DNA of 64,000 nt from Hypericum androsaemum (taxonomy: Eukaryota; Streptophyta; Magnoliopsida; Malpighiales; Hypericaceae). The notes beneath the pieces are model-generated. The model had not been told where the DNA came from, did no database searches, and saw only the letters and a list, made by a program, of their open reading frames with translations. The stretch lies in assembly GCA_963995505.1 (NCBI GenBank), contig OZ023181.1, positions 9,482,221-9,546,220 of the forward strand. Reading direction: 5' to 3'. This document shows positions 44,503 through 55,699 of the stretch, in pieces (the stretch's first letter is position 1; the number at the start of each line of letters is the position of its first letter). The position numbers and the translations under genes are program-made.

Positions 44503-45275
44503 CTAATAGACTTAAAAGACTGATTGGGATGATTATTGGTGAACAACAAGGTGCTTTTATAAAAGGGAGATGTATTCAGGAGAATATCCTTGTGGCCCAC
44601 GAAGTTTTCTGTAAGTTGAAATTGTGTAAGAGGAAAAGGAATGGCTTCATGGCTTTGAAATTGGATCTTAAAAAAGCTTATGATATGGTTAATTGGAGTT
44701 TCCTTACTTGTGTTATGCGAAAACTTGGTTTTCCCCAAAAATGGATTAGCTGTATTATAGACTGTATTTCTTTTGTTTTTTATGATGTCGTGCTTAATGG
44801 TAGCCCTTTACGGTGGTTTAACCCTTCGAGAGGTATAAGGCAAGGAGATCCTTTGTCTCCCTACCTTTTTTTGTTAATTTCGGAAGCTTTTTCAAGATTT
44901 ATTATGAGAAATCAGCAGCTGGGTGTTATCTCTGGCTACCAAATTTCAAATTATTTCCCTACCCTCACGCATATCCTTTTTGCAGTTGATACAGTGTTCT
45001 TTGGGCATGCCTCTTATGCGGAAGCAAGTGCGTTAAGAAGAATACTCACCTTGTTTGCTGACGTATCAGGGCAGCAACTCAACTTTTCCAAATCCTGCAT
45101 TTTGTTTGGGCGTGGGGTTCTGGTTTATGTCAAGCATAATGTGTTGAACATCTTGAGCATAGAGAAATTGAAGGATGGTGATAAGTACTTGGGGCCGCCG
45201 TCCCTATGGGAAAGATCCAAGGTTAAAGCTCTAAATTTTGTCCTAGAGAGGGTGATTGCAAAGGCTCAGTCCTAA

Positions 45276-46255
45276 AAACATCATTTGTTATCCTCAGCAG
45301 GGAGAGAAATTTTGATAAAGGCTATCCTTTCATCCATACCCATATATACTATGCTGTGTATCAAATTCCCTAAGAGCTTTTGCACTAAACTTAATAGCAT
45401 TCTTGCTAATTTTTTGTGGAAAGGAAATATGGACCTGAAGTCCATTCACTGGATGAGTTGGAAGAAAATCACATTAGCCAAGTGTTTTGAAAGATTAGGC
45501 TTCAAGAACATGAAAGTCTTTAATGATGCTTTATTGGCTAAGCAGGCCCTAAGAATTCTGAAAAACCCTGACATGCTTTGTTCCAAATTGTTAAAAGGCA
45601 TCTACTTTCCTAGTACTGACTTTTTGCAGGCAAGGAAAGGTCGGGGGAGTTTTTGGATGTGGCAAAGCATCTTTGTGGGAAAAGAACTGATTAAAAATGA
45701 GGTGCACTAGAGAATTGGTGATGGTGCCAAGATTGGTATTTGAAAAGATCAATGGATCCCAAGCTTACCTCAGGAAAGACTCTTATCTGATCAACCAAAA
45801 AATTCTAACTTGAATGTTGTTAAAGACCTTGTTGATGCTACTGGCAACTGGAACAATTCTACTTTGACGGATTTGTTTAACGTACAAGAAACGTAGGCCA
45901 TTAGAAATGTTAAGCCTTCATAAGACTACATTGAGGACAAGATTGTGTGGAGACCGGCTGTAAATGGAAATTATTCTGTAAATGTGGGGTATCTTTACTT
46001 TATGAATATGCTTGCTCATCCTCCTAATTCTCATTTTGCAGGTCCTGATGACAGTTCATTTTGGCAAACTATTTGGAAGGTGCACGCACCACCAAAGCTC
46101 AAAAGCTTCATGTGGAAGGTGGCAAATGAGTGTATCCCAACTGCATAAACGATGATGAGAAGAAACCTTGGAAGAGATGACCGTTGCGCTTTATGCAACA
46201 TGGAGAGTGAAACTATTTTACAAATGATCTTACAATGTTCACATGTACGCAAAAT
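45276..46255 (+). pseudogene. C-terminal part of LINE B ORF2 (zf-RVT-like)
   Basis: Translations give SSAGREILIKAILSSIPIYT, NFLWKGNMDLKSIHWMSW, then DSSFWQTIWKVHAPPKLKSF and [19 protein letters not shown], the usual plant LINE C-terminus ending in a Cys/His zinc-binding segment (CALC...C.HV). Stops occur after NEVH and IPTA. Confidence 0.82.
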
Positions 46256-46319
46256 CTTCAAGTACGCAATGTTCACATGGAGAGTGAAACATGGACGGAC
46301 CTTGTTGATGCCATCTTCA

Positions 46320-47112
46320 AGTACGCAAAATCTCGTCTTACGATTGAAGAAATTGTCTTATCACAATCCCATTATGTTGAGAACGTACTCAAGAAATTTG
46401 AACCTTTTGACAAACCTCCGGCTAAAACTCTGGTAGACCTGAGTCTACACTTTGCTAAAAATAGAGGAGACCCAGTATCTCAACTAAAATATGCAAGTAT
46501 CATTGGGAGCCTGATGTATTTGAGAAATTGTACACACCCTGATATTGCATATTCAGTTAGCAAGCTTAGTAGATTCACAAGCAATCTAGGAATAGATCAC
46601 TGGCTAGCTCTGGAAAGGGTTCTAAAGTATCTAAGACATACTTTGAACCATGGCATACTTTATAGTAGATATCCAGCTGTATTGAAAGGATACAGTGATG
46701 CGAAATAGATATCGGATACTAAAGACTCCAAATCTACTAGTGGTTACGTGTCACCATAGGTGGAGGAGCTGTGTCCTAGAAATTCTCTAAACAAACGTTC
46801 ATAGCTCGATCCACCATGAAGTCAGAGTTTATAGCACTAGATAAAGCTGGCGAAGAAGCTGAATGGCTCAGAAACTTTCTAGAGGATATTCCTTGTTGGA
46901 ACAAGTATGTGCCTCCTGTATTGATACATTGTGTTAGCATGTCAGTAATCGGGAGAGCACAAAATACTATGTACAACGGTAAGTCTCGACACATCCGTAG
47001 GAGACAAGAAACTGTTAGACAACTGATCTCTGGTGGTATAATTACCATTGATTATGTGAAGTCCAAAGACAACATAGCAGATCCTTTGATGAAAGGAATC
47101 AACAGAGATTAA
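46320..47112 (+). pseudogene. Reverse transcriptase end and RNase H of copia element C
   Basis: Reads [56 protein letters not shown] and LKGYSDAK followed by TAG where Trp is expected. It resumes with [52 protein letters not shown] and SKDNIADPLMKG. A frameshift lies near 46755. HCVSMSV stands where other copies have HCDSQSA, so an RNase H Asp is lost. Confidence 0.85.
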
Positions 47113-47644
47113 ATGTATATTACAGTAAAAAAAATGGGGTTAAAATCCACACATTAAAAAATATTCATAGCGGTAACTCAACCATGATGAGTGGAGATCC
47201 CACAAACTTGGTTCAATGAGACAACTAAGTTATGGATGGTTAAAATGATTACTTGGAACTCATCCCATTCTCAGAAGCTACCCAAGTATGAACCTGCAGA
47301 GGTGTGGTTAGGTTAAGCGTCTACGCTTTTAATGATTCATATACCAGATAAAGATAGAGTATGGCAGGATACTCTTGATAGGAGATCACCTATATAAGTG
47401 TGAAGTGATGATGCTTCAAATGGAAAAACACTTATGATTCTCAGATAAGGTCCATGGCCGAAACAGACACAACATGAGAACTAAGGATATTAGAGATATC
47501 ATTGTGTAAAAGTTATTGTCTTGGTTTACATCAAAAGCTGACAATATCAAGATATCGCGCGTTCACTGAGCAACAAGTAAATCTGATAACATCTTACTCG
47601 AGAAGCTTCAAAGTCGTAAGCTACTTATCATTCATGTGGGAGAT
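47113..47644 (+). other. 3' untranslated region and purine tract of copia element C
   Basis: Non-coding spacer between RNase H and LTR, ending TGTGGGAGAT directly before the LTR. Confidence 0.7.
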
Positions 47645-48482
47645 TGTTAGAATTAAATGACAATAAATGCCAAGGTAGGAAAGTAGGAAGGCCCAAGGTT
47701 GGAGGAAAACCAATCCCACATTGAAAATAATACAACAATTTTTAAGTAAATAAGGAGGAGCTTCAAGCTAGTGTGACATTAAGTGTTCCACCTGGAGTGC
47801 TGTCCAATGCTGGTTGTAAGGATGGTGCAAAGCACGAGCACGTGCTCGCGCACGCGCAGGGCGCAATGGGTACTTTGAGGCGCACTTTGCACTTCGCACG
47901 TACGCATTGTCGCGAGGATTCTTAAGATTTTTGCCCGACTCTGGAAAGTTACAGGCTGCCCCAAAGAAGTGCGAGTATAGGCCGCTAGCCGAAGGGATGC
48001 CTCGCGAAGGAGTGCGACACTCACCTAGCCGGCCAAAAGGGCATTGTCCAGAATGTCCATCGAAGGGTCACGAGCATCCGAAGAGTCAGAAGCAGGCCTG
48101 GCCTGGCCGAAAGAGTGCCTCTGGCTGTCAGGAAATCTGGAGTGCGAAGGGGTACCTCTGGATAGCCGAAAGGGTGCCACTAACACTTCGGATTCCAGCC
48201 CTGCACAACCTATAAATAGGCCTCTCCCCCTCATTTGTAATCCATCCCGAACATTCATTGCATAAGCATTCATTAGCAACAGTTGTTCTCCTCTCTCTCT
48301 CAAAAAAGTTTCGAGTATCTCAAAGGTTCGCCGAAGCTTTAAGATTCGTTGTGCTATGAACTTAAAGTGCGAAGTCGTTGTATCTTGGAGACGATTGCCA
48401 TAGCCCGTAAGCACTGAATACGGGGCAATCTTGTCTTACGGAGAAAGAGTTAAACTCTTGTCTCGACTTAAGATTCTAATCA
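47645..48482 (+). repeat. 3' LTR of copia element C (838 bp)
   Basis: Starts TGTTAGAATT and ends AAGATTCTAATCA, an inverted terminus. It carries a TATA box at 48211-48218 (TATAAATA) and is preceded by a purine tract. Confidence 0.75.
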
Positions 48483-49303
48483 AGTACACCAGCATCCGGG
48501 ATAAACAACAATCGTTGCTTGCTTGCTCCCGATGCTGACGTCACTCTTGCTTGCTTGTTTGGCCGTCGTCGTCGTAGTTGAACTCGATTTCTTTGTGTTT
48601 TTTTTTCAGTTGAATTTGGTAAGAGATGTTTACAATAAAATAATTTTACTAAAACTTGGGTATAGGTTAGTGGGTGGGGGAAGGGAGAAAATACTAAATA
48701 GTCCCTACCAGTTACATTAAATACAATAAAAATAATATATTTTATATAAAAAACTTCTAGTTGGTAGTCTGACCTGTCGGACCGAATGATCAGAAAAATT
48801 GACCAAATTCGGATCGTACCAAAATTCATATTTTAAAACTATTGTTAGTACTCATTTTTATTGCAATGCGCTTTTTTTATTCTGGTTTTTTCCTAGTCGG
48901 TGTAGGATTTCCATAATATATTTTTATTGAAACAGACGGGTGCAACTTTGTAATGTTGTACAAGGAGAAGACTGTGTTGAAGGATAGCGGTAGATACGTC
49001 GAGTCTAGGGTCAAGTACTGGTTGAATCTTGTATGTCCTAACAATTTGTCCTTTATTTGTCTTGATGAATGAAACCGAGAATTTGCCCCGCAAAAAAAAA
49101 ATGATATGACATAGTTATACATCGTCGTAGAGGAAACGAGGGTCATTTTTAAAAATTGAAGAGGATTGAAGAAAAAAATTCAAATAATAGAGACAAAATA
49201 TTATATTTCATTAAACACAGAGATCTTAGAATATTATTTCTTAATTTAGAACATCATATACTGAATGAATTAATCTGGATGTTATATATATATATATATA
49301 TAT

Positions 49304-49334
<31 letters not shown>

Positions 49335-49709
49335 TTGGACACCAGTCAATATTCCATTTGAAGAATACGTGCAATACAATACAACATAACATGTATGTTG
49401 CCGTCCTCCAAACTTTGACAATTGAATAAGAAATCATTTTTCTCACGGAAAAGGAAGAAATACACAGGATATAATAGGAATGAGATACTGAAATTAATCA
49501 TATTTTTTAAACAAGAGCTGGAGGTCTAACTTGGAAATTCTCCCGTCCTTGATCGATTGGATCGAAGATCTTTGTATATAAAAATATATGTTATTTATTA
49601 TATTTAGTATTAGAATAGCAAATAGTTATAAATGTTATCTAATTTTATTACAAAATTATAATATATAAACGTTAAAATCATAATTTGTTCAGTTTTAAAT
49701 TTAAAAACA
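48483..49709. other. AT-rich intergenic sequence
   Basis: No gene recognised. The only distinct item is the microsatellite at 49283-49336. Confidence 0.4.
49283..49336. repeat. Compound (TA)n-(TTTA)n microsatellite
   Basis: About ten TA units followed by about eight TTTA units. Confidence 0.95.
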
Positions 49710-50886
49710 TATTTTTTTGAAAAATTACTCTCAAGTCCCTCATATTTGTTTAAATATACTCAAAAGTCTTCTATGTTTGAAAAATATACGCCGAAGTCCC
49801 CCATCTTTGATTTTATTATACGTTCGGGTCCCTAGCTGATATCATCTTCGATTTTTCATTTTTGTCATGAAAATGACAGAAATACCCTTAAAATTATTTA
49901 AAACTCACTGTCTTCCTCGCTCCGCTTCTTCCCCGACCAAGGTGTCGACCAGCCCCATCCTGAACCCAATATTGAGCACGTGACCTCCCTGGGAGCAAAC
50001 CGCCCAAGTGAGACCGCCTTGGAGCAAATCAGAGATGTTTACCGGGGAGCAGAAGAGGAACTTGACGAAGACCACCTTATCGGAGGGCCAGAAGAGGAAC
50101 TTGACGGTGACGGCGACCTACCACGTCTGCTCTTCTCTGTTGCCATACCCCCAATTAGAATAACCCAGATTTCAATTAGGGTTTGTAACCATCCGGTGAA
50201 ACCCCCAATTGTTGTCGACATGTTCGATGAGGAGACCCAGCGCGGAGATCCGCCGTCGAGCGACAAGAACATGTCCTCGCAAATTGTTGTCGCTTGAGAA
50301 TTGAAACATATTCTTGCAGACCCAATTGACAGATTCCTTCGACAGCCAAGGACAGATTCACACAAAAGAAGAGTCGAAAGAAAAATGGTCGACAAGGTTC
50401 TCTTTGAAGGTGTGGGTAGCCTCTTTGCTTCTTGTTCACCAAAACTTTTGGATGTTTCTGGAAGAGGCAAGTGATTTGGATATTCAATTTGTGGAATTGA
50501 TGTGGATTAGTTATTGATTTCAATTGATTAAAGGGTGGTCGACGGCCGGAGATTTTTTTATTGTTTGGTCGACGACGATGTTTCGGTCTCAGCGAGGGAG
50601 ATCAGATGATCGAAGGTGTTGACCGCGATGTTCGTGGCGTGCATGAGCGGAGTCAGGCCATCGGTGCCGAAAAAGAGCGAGGAAGGAGATGAAATTTTAT
50701 TTTTTTCAAGGGTATTTTTTTCATTTTAATGACAAACAAAAAAAAGTTCTCCTGATGTCAGCGAGGGACCCAAGTATAATAAAATTAAACACATGAAACT
50801 TTGGCGTATATTTTTCAAATAACGAGGACTTTTGAATATATTTAACCAAATATGTGAGAATTAAGAATAATTTTCCCTATTTTTTA
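49710..50886. mobile_element. MULE, possible Pack-MULE, with near-perfect TSD
   Basis: The element lies at 49719-50877. About 200 bp at each end are inverted copies (shared words TTTAAATATACTCAAAAGTC-like, TTTGAAAAATATACGCC, TTTTATTATAC and GGGTCCCT). Flanking 9-mers TATTTTTTT and TATTTTTTA agree at 8 of 9. The interior is GC-rich and open on both strands. On the minus strand near 50600-50690 it reads GTDGLTPLMHATNIAV, resembling an ankyrin repeat (DG.TPLM.A), which hints at a captured ankyrin gene fragment. There is no transposase. Confidence 0.8.
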
Positions 50887-51006
50887 TTAACTCGGCTGAT
50901 CAGTCTGACCATGAAAACTAACTGATTTATCAGTTAAACTATTCAAATTGAATTTGGGGTTTAGGTTGAAAACCGACGGGATGTTATTTCGGATTAGTTG
51001 GATCGA

Positions 51007-52122
51007 TTTTTAAAAGGGCAAATTACATTCAGACTCTTGGTATTTGGTATATTTCACGTTCGCCCTCCTTTATTCTGGTAATCGATTAAAAACTCCATAA
51101 AGTTTAGTTTTATTATACTTTCAGGCCCCTCACTGACGTCATCGATCATTTTTATTATTATTTTATTATAGAAAGACTATTTTACACTTAGCTTCATCTT
51201 CAACCTCAGTTATCCTTCAAACCTTCTATTGAACCAAAACAAAAAAAATCAATCTCTCGACTTTAATTGAAATCTTCAAGCTTCACCCCAAAACAAAATA
51301 AGAAACCCCAAGCGGGAGCTCGGGTGCTGCTTCCCCAACCTCTACCACCCTGGCGTACTCCTCGATCACTCCGACTATGGTCAGCTCAGCCCTCGACGAC
51401 GACGACGCCATGCCGATGAGGGCACACCTGACTTCTGGCTCGTGGAGATTTAGCCGGGAGGCCCCTCTTCGTACCAATGCTAGGTATGTACCTTGAGAAA
51501 TTACAGGGCGTCGCCGTTGTCGGTGGGAGGGTCAGAGGAGGAGAAGGCGTTGAACTCGTCGTCGAAACTGTCGTTGCTGTTAGGGTTGAAGCAATTGTAG
51601 TGATGTGGGCTCTAATTAGAACAAAATTGATTCTATTGGTACAATCCCCAGCCCGCCGTCGCCTGGGCATCGTCGAGCACCGACCAGATAAGCCACACAG
51701 AAGAGCGGTCATTTTCGTCGTCCTTGGCCAAGTAATCCCATGACCTCCGATGGTGTACTCGGTGCTGATTACCATGGAGAAACTGTACGTGGGTCAGTAG
51801 TAGTCTAAATCCACGATTTTAATTAAAGTTGTAGCAAGGATGGTGCTCTTCGGTGCCGGAGAAGACTTGGGACCCATGGGTATTGCTGGAGAAGACAATA
51901 GAGACGGCCTAGGAGAGAGATTGATGACATCAGCGAGGGCCTGATGGTATAAGGGCATACAAGTCATTTACTTGTCAAAAATGACTGATGACGTCAGCGA
52001 GGGCCTGATGGTATAATAAAACCAAACCATAGAGAGTTTTTAATCGATTACCGGAATACAAGAGAGCGAGCATGAAATATACCAAATATCAAAGGTCTCA
52101 GTGTAATTTGCCCTTTTTAAAA
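51007..52122. mobile_element. MULE with perfect 9-bp TSD, possible Pack-MULE
   Basis: TTTTTAAAA at 51007-51015 and 52114-52122 flanks the element (51016-52113). The ends GGGCAAATTACA and the following 150 bp are inverted copies (TGGTATATTTCA, GGTAATCGATTAAAAACTC, TTTTATTATAC, CGCTGACGTCATC). Near the right end a 30-bp phrase containing CAGCGAGGGCCTGATGGTA is duplicated (51924 and 51983). The interior 51283-51775 is GC-rich and open on the minus strand for 129 codons, but no family is recognisable. Confidence 0.9.
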
Positions 52123-52625
52123 ACCATCACCGTGGAATTAATTTCATGGAAGTAAAAAGATACAATAATTAATTACCTAAAGATGACGAAGAGTGGTTAC
52201 GCAGCATTATGTACGTTGCAGTGACCAGCTAATAAAGTGACGGGACCTATTAAATTTACCAGTTTAGGAAGATTCCTAGTCCTTAGACTACCTACAACAA
52301 TCTATCTAATTCACGAAATAAATAATTAATTTATCTTTCATTCATACTCAATCCAATCTAATTACATATTTTTTTACTCACAGCAGCAACTCAGTTCGCA
52401 GAATAAATAATTAATTTCTCTCTCATCCACATATTATATATTATCATTTTATATATAAATTATAATAAATATACGATAATGATTATTCCGTAATTACAAC
52501 AAAAAAAATTATAATAAAATAATAAAATTAAGATTACGAAATGACTACAAAATTAGATAGAAATTAAGATCCTTCCACTTCATTCATATATTATCTACTA
52601 TCATTTTTTATTTATATATAAATTA
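52123..52625. other. AT-rich sequence, nothing recognised
   Basis: No frame or repeat apart from two similar phrases around AATAAATAATTAATTT (52315 and 52400). Confidence 0.4.
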
Positions 52626-52626
52626 T

Positions 52627-53165
52627 GAGTACGAGTTTTGGTTTGGGAACTACAACTTCTTATTTAAAAGTCTGATTGAGTGATTCAAGTTGCTTTGTGA
52701 AGGTGGGATATATATCTACAACTTTTTAGTTCATGACTTCTCCAAATTCGGAGTGTAATAATTTCAAAAATAGGTTTGAAGTCAATAGTCGAGCGAGTTA
52801 CGAGTACGAGTTTTGATTTAAGAGCTACAACTTCTTATTTCGGAGTCCGATTGAGTTGATTCAAGTTGTTTTGTGAATGGGATATATATCTACAACTTTT
52901 TAGTTCATGGCTTCTCCAAATTTGGAGTGTAAGAATGTCAAAAATAGGTTTGAAGTTAATAGTCGAGCGAGTTACGAGTACGAGTTTCGATTTGGAAGCT
53001 ACAACTTCTTATTCCTGAGTCCGATTGAGTTGATTCAAGTTGCTTTGTGAATGTGTGATATATATCTACAACTTTTTAGTTTATGACTTCTCCAAATTCG
53101 AAGTATAAGAATGTCAAAGATATGTTTGAAATCAATAGTCGAGCGAGTTACGAGTACGAGTTTCA
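52627..53165. repeat. 175-bp tandem repeat, three full units
   Basis: GAGTACGAG begins units at 52627, 52802, 52976 and 53152, giving periods of 175, 174 and 176 bp; the fourth unit is cut short. Each unit contains CTACAACTTCTTATT and ATATATATCTACAACTTTTT. Part of the unit aligns by eye with the LTR-like block at about 2085-2195. Confidence 0.9.
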
Positions 53166-54026
53166 TTATTACTTTTTAGTTTAATGACTTTTTAGTTTTA
53201 ATTTTCATAATTTTTTTTAGTTTTACTAAAGATAAGGTCTGTTTAGATAACCACGAAAATATTATCCGAAAATATCTATTCGTTATAGCAAAACTAAAAA
53301 AAATTATCATGCTTGATTCGTAGCTGCAACACTAGCTAGCAGTGCGCTAAAATTTTGTCAGCCCTACAATCTTGGCCCCTAACTAGCCATCCCATCAAGC
53401 ATAAACACAGGGTAGACTCGTAGTTCCACACAACACAGTTAGATTCCAGAATTAATATATTTGTAGTAGAATGGAAGCTAGCGCCTGCAACTGCAAGGTC
53501 GTCTTTAATTAATTAGTAGATTTTTGGGTTAATAGTTAATTAGCTGCTTTTTTATATAAAAGGAATAGTTAATTAGCTTATTGGTGATTGTATTTGTGGC
53601 AATTGGAAGAGATTCAACGGGCGTGTCTTTTCTGGGTCTCTACGTGCCCCTACGGATAAGAAGTATCAACTATCAAAGAAACAGTGACAGAAAACATTTT
53701 GAACTTCAGCCTAAATTCATAGATATGTATTTTTAAAGGGTGGGATGTAATTTATATTAATATAAATGAGTTATAATATGAGAAAAGAGAAATACATAAA
53801 CAAATAATGAAAGTGTCCAATAGGCAATAGATAAAAAATCAAACCGCAGTCAACAAAGTGGCACAGTAAAATGAGTGGGAGCGAGAAAGGTGGTCAAAAA
53901 GTTGCGAGAGCCATCGACCAAAGCGATATTATGCTGATACAATCTACGGTTGAATAACCACGAGGTAACGTCATAGACACAACCAAGTGGGCAGTTAAAT
54001 GCATACACGATGCACGCAAAAGAAAG
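53166..54026. other. No gene recognised
   Basis: AT-rich; 53740-54020 shares scattered words with 16990-17345, suggesting an old dispersed repeat. Confidence 0.35.
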
Positions 54027-54299
54027 TGTTGCGGAGAAAAGAGAATAAAGTAACCTAGGGCGGTCGAGAGTGGTCGTCCTAAGGTTGGTCTAACTATGCT
54101 AAAGCTAGGCTAGGCTACGCTACGCTAAGCTACGAACTACGGGCTAAGAAAAGGAAAAGCAACAAGTAAAGATAAAGAGTTGTGTTGTTGTGTTGGTCAT
54201 CATCTCCTTCGCCCGAGCCCTCTTTATATAGAACGTCTTGACCTAACTCCGTCCCTCAGAATAGGAAAATTCCCATTCAGCCATCCCCAATATGTAGAA

Positions 54300-55048
54300 T
54301 AGTTTATGTGGGTAACACCAAAGGTTAGTTGTCGATTGACGGGATGGTGGATGTCTCTCTCGTCTAACTTTATTTACCTTTGATGCAAATCGCGAGGAAC
54401 CGGGGTAGGATTGGGAACCCACGAGTCGTACAAGGGATTCGTGCGAACATCCCCTCTTTTGGAAGTGCTTTGGTCGATCATAACCCTAAATGAGTATGGT
54501 CGATCTTGAGTTAGAGTCAGTTGGTACCAGCTCGATCCTGATTAGACATTACTAGCTCCTATCCTTGCAGACTCATATTGTCCTGTGTAGTTCATTCCTT
54601 GTGTCCCCATCCGCATATAAGGAGTTGTTTGGTACGGGGAATACATAGGAGTTTCGGGCATTGGACCATAGCTAAACACAACTGGCGATGGCAGAGCCAC
54701 GGTGAAAGGCATATGACCAGTCCATGGTTGCCCAAAGGATGGTTGGACGGGTATAGCTGGTCCTGTGGATATGCCAATCCCTTGATGTTGATTGATGATC
54801 ACACGTGAGGACTCCTCACAGTGCCCAAAAGACTCTTCGTAGAACTTCCTAGCACGAAAAGTGGCATATGTCTCCTTCGAGATGACGGGCGTATAAAACT
54901 CCATCGGGGCGACATTTATCTCAGCTGGCTCTTTGGAGAAAGCTAAGGTAGATGAATTCTGCCTCCATGCGTACGACTGGGAAATGGAAGTTATCAACTC
55001 CTTATAAGAAATCAGAGCAATAAAGTAATCGGTTATCTTGATCGGCAA
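54300..55048 (-). pseudogene. Gag N-terminal part of gypsy element B
   Basis: A 168-codon frame (55048-54542) precedes sequence that aligns with the gag of element A at 838-1080. It is Pro/Tyr/Gly-rich (MPFTVALPSPVVFSYGPMPE and others), as N-terminal gag regions often are. The conserved capsid segment seen in element A is deleted. Confidence 0.6.
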
Positions 55049-55082
55049 AGGTTAGACCGCCTTCTCAAACGCCCTCCTTAGT

Positions 55083-55102
55083 CCCACCGAGAGTGCCAAA
55101 AA
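55083..55102 (-). other. Primer-binding-like leader of gypsy element B
   Basis: On the minus strand TTTTTGGCACTCTCGGTGGG follows the LTR, equivalent to 3418-3437. Confidence 0.55.
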
Positions 55103-55104
55103 TA

Positions 55105-55699
55105 TGTCATAGGAAAAGAAAATAAAGTGACCTAGGACAGTCCAAAGTGGTCGTCCCAAGGTTGGTCTAACTATGCTAAAGTATGTTAGGCTAGGCTACG
55201 CTAAGCTACGAACTCTGGGCTAAAGAAAGGAAAAATAACAAGTAAAGATAAAGAGTTGTGTTGTTGTGTTGGTCATCATCTCCTTCGCTAGAGCCCTCTT
55301 TATATAGAATGCCTTGACCTACCTCTGTCCCTCAGAATAGGAAAATTCCCATTAAGCCATCCCCAACTTGACCCGGCTTAGAATAGGAAAATTCAAGCTA
55401 ACTTCCCAAAATAAAAAGATATGGTCCCAAATATGATTGACCAAACCGTGATGACCAAGCAACCAGCTCAAACAGGAACCCTCCAAATATTAACCAAATA
55501 TTGAAGATCCGACTTAGTTTAAGAAAGTCCCAAATAATGACCAAATCTCAGAAAATCCCACATAGAGTAGGAAAGATGGATCCTGGCCTAGAAAAGGAAA
55601 ATTCAAGCCGTCTTCCCAAACGAAGAGATCTCATCCTAAATAGGAACATCCAGGCTCTGACGACTAAGCAACCTAAACTAAATAGGAATGCTCCAGGCA
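55105..55699 (-). repeat. 5' LTR of gypsy element B, truncated
   Basis: It begins TGTCATAGG in plus orientation and has a TATA-type CTTTATATAGAA near 55300. The outer end is lost at the junction with the copia LTR. Confidence 0.65.

Larger units (their letters stand above)
43854..44507 (-). mobile_element. TRIM retrotransposon (644 bp) inserted in LINE B
   Basis: Two 259-bp direct repeats (43859-44117 and 44244-44502) flank a 126-bp interior. On the minus strand the right repeat is the 5' LTR, starting TGTGATACCCCG and ending GGTGTTACA. It is followed, after two bases, by TTGGTATCAGAGCG, the initiator-tRNA-Met primer site, and the other LTR is preceded by the purine tract AAGGAGGGGTGAA. Flanks CTAAC (43854-43858) and CTAAT (44503-44507) match at 4 of 5. 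It has no coding capacity, as expected for TRIMs, so it moved using enzymes of another element. Confidence 0.93.
42932..45275 (+). pseudogene. Reverse transcriptase of LINE B (split by TRIM)
   Basis: The first part (42932-43858) runs through WHQRSRMNWLQSGDKNTKFF and IAHFRPISLCNYAYKVFSKV to LAN. The second part (44503-45275) resumes with NRLKRLIGMIIGEQQGAFIK, then LKLDLKKAYDMVNW (first catalytic Asp), SRGIRQGDPLSPYLF and ILFAVDTVFF. The FADD box is FAVD: GTT at 44985-44987 replaces an Asp codon, so the active site is destroyed. The frame ends at a TAA at about 45273. Confidence 0.88.
42001..46255 (+). mobile_element. L1-type LINE B, interrupted by a TRIM
   Basis: Order: Lys-rich upstream segment (to 42231), endonuclease, reverse transcriptase, zinc-finger-RVT-like C-terminus. 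A 644-bp TRIM splits the reverse transcriptase at 43859-44502. Frames on both sides rejoin once the TRIM and one duplicated CTAAC/T are removed. Other stops and substitutions at catalytic positions indicate that the copy was dead apart from the TRIM. No poly-A tail is seen; the end fuses to a copia fragment. Confidence 0.85.
46256..48482 (+). mobile_element. 3' end of a copia element (C) fused to LINE B
   Basis: Reverse transcriptase C-terminus and RNase H (46320-47112), untranslated spacer, purine tract and 3' LTR (47645-48482). The 5' part is missing and LINE sequence takes its place. The order and motifs are copia. The family is related to, but distinct from, the two long copia copies. Confidence 0.82.
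54027..55699 (-). mobile_element. Ty3/gypsy element B, same family as element A, truncated
   Basis: An LTR fragment at 54027-54288 repeats the first part of the LTR at 55105-55699 (shared GGTCTAACTATGCTAAAG, AACAAGTAAAGATAAAGAG and CTCTTTATATAGAA). Between them lie gag remains and a primer leader in minus orientation. Pol is missing and the left LTR is incomplete, so internal deletion has occurred. The right LTR is cut where copia copy 2 begins. Confidence 0.75.
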
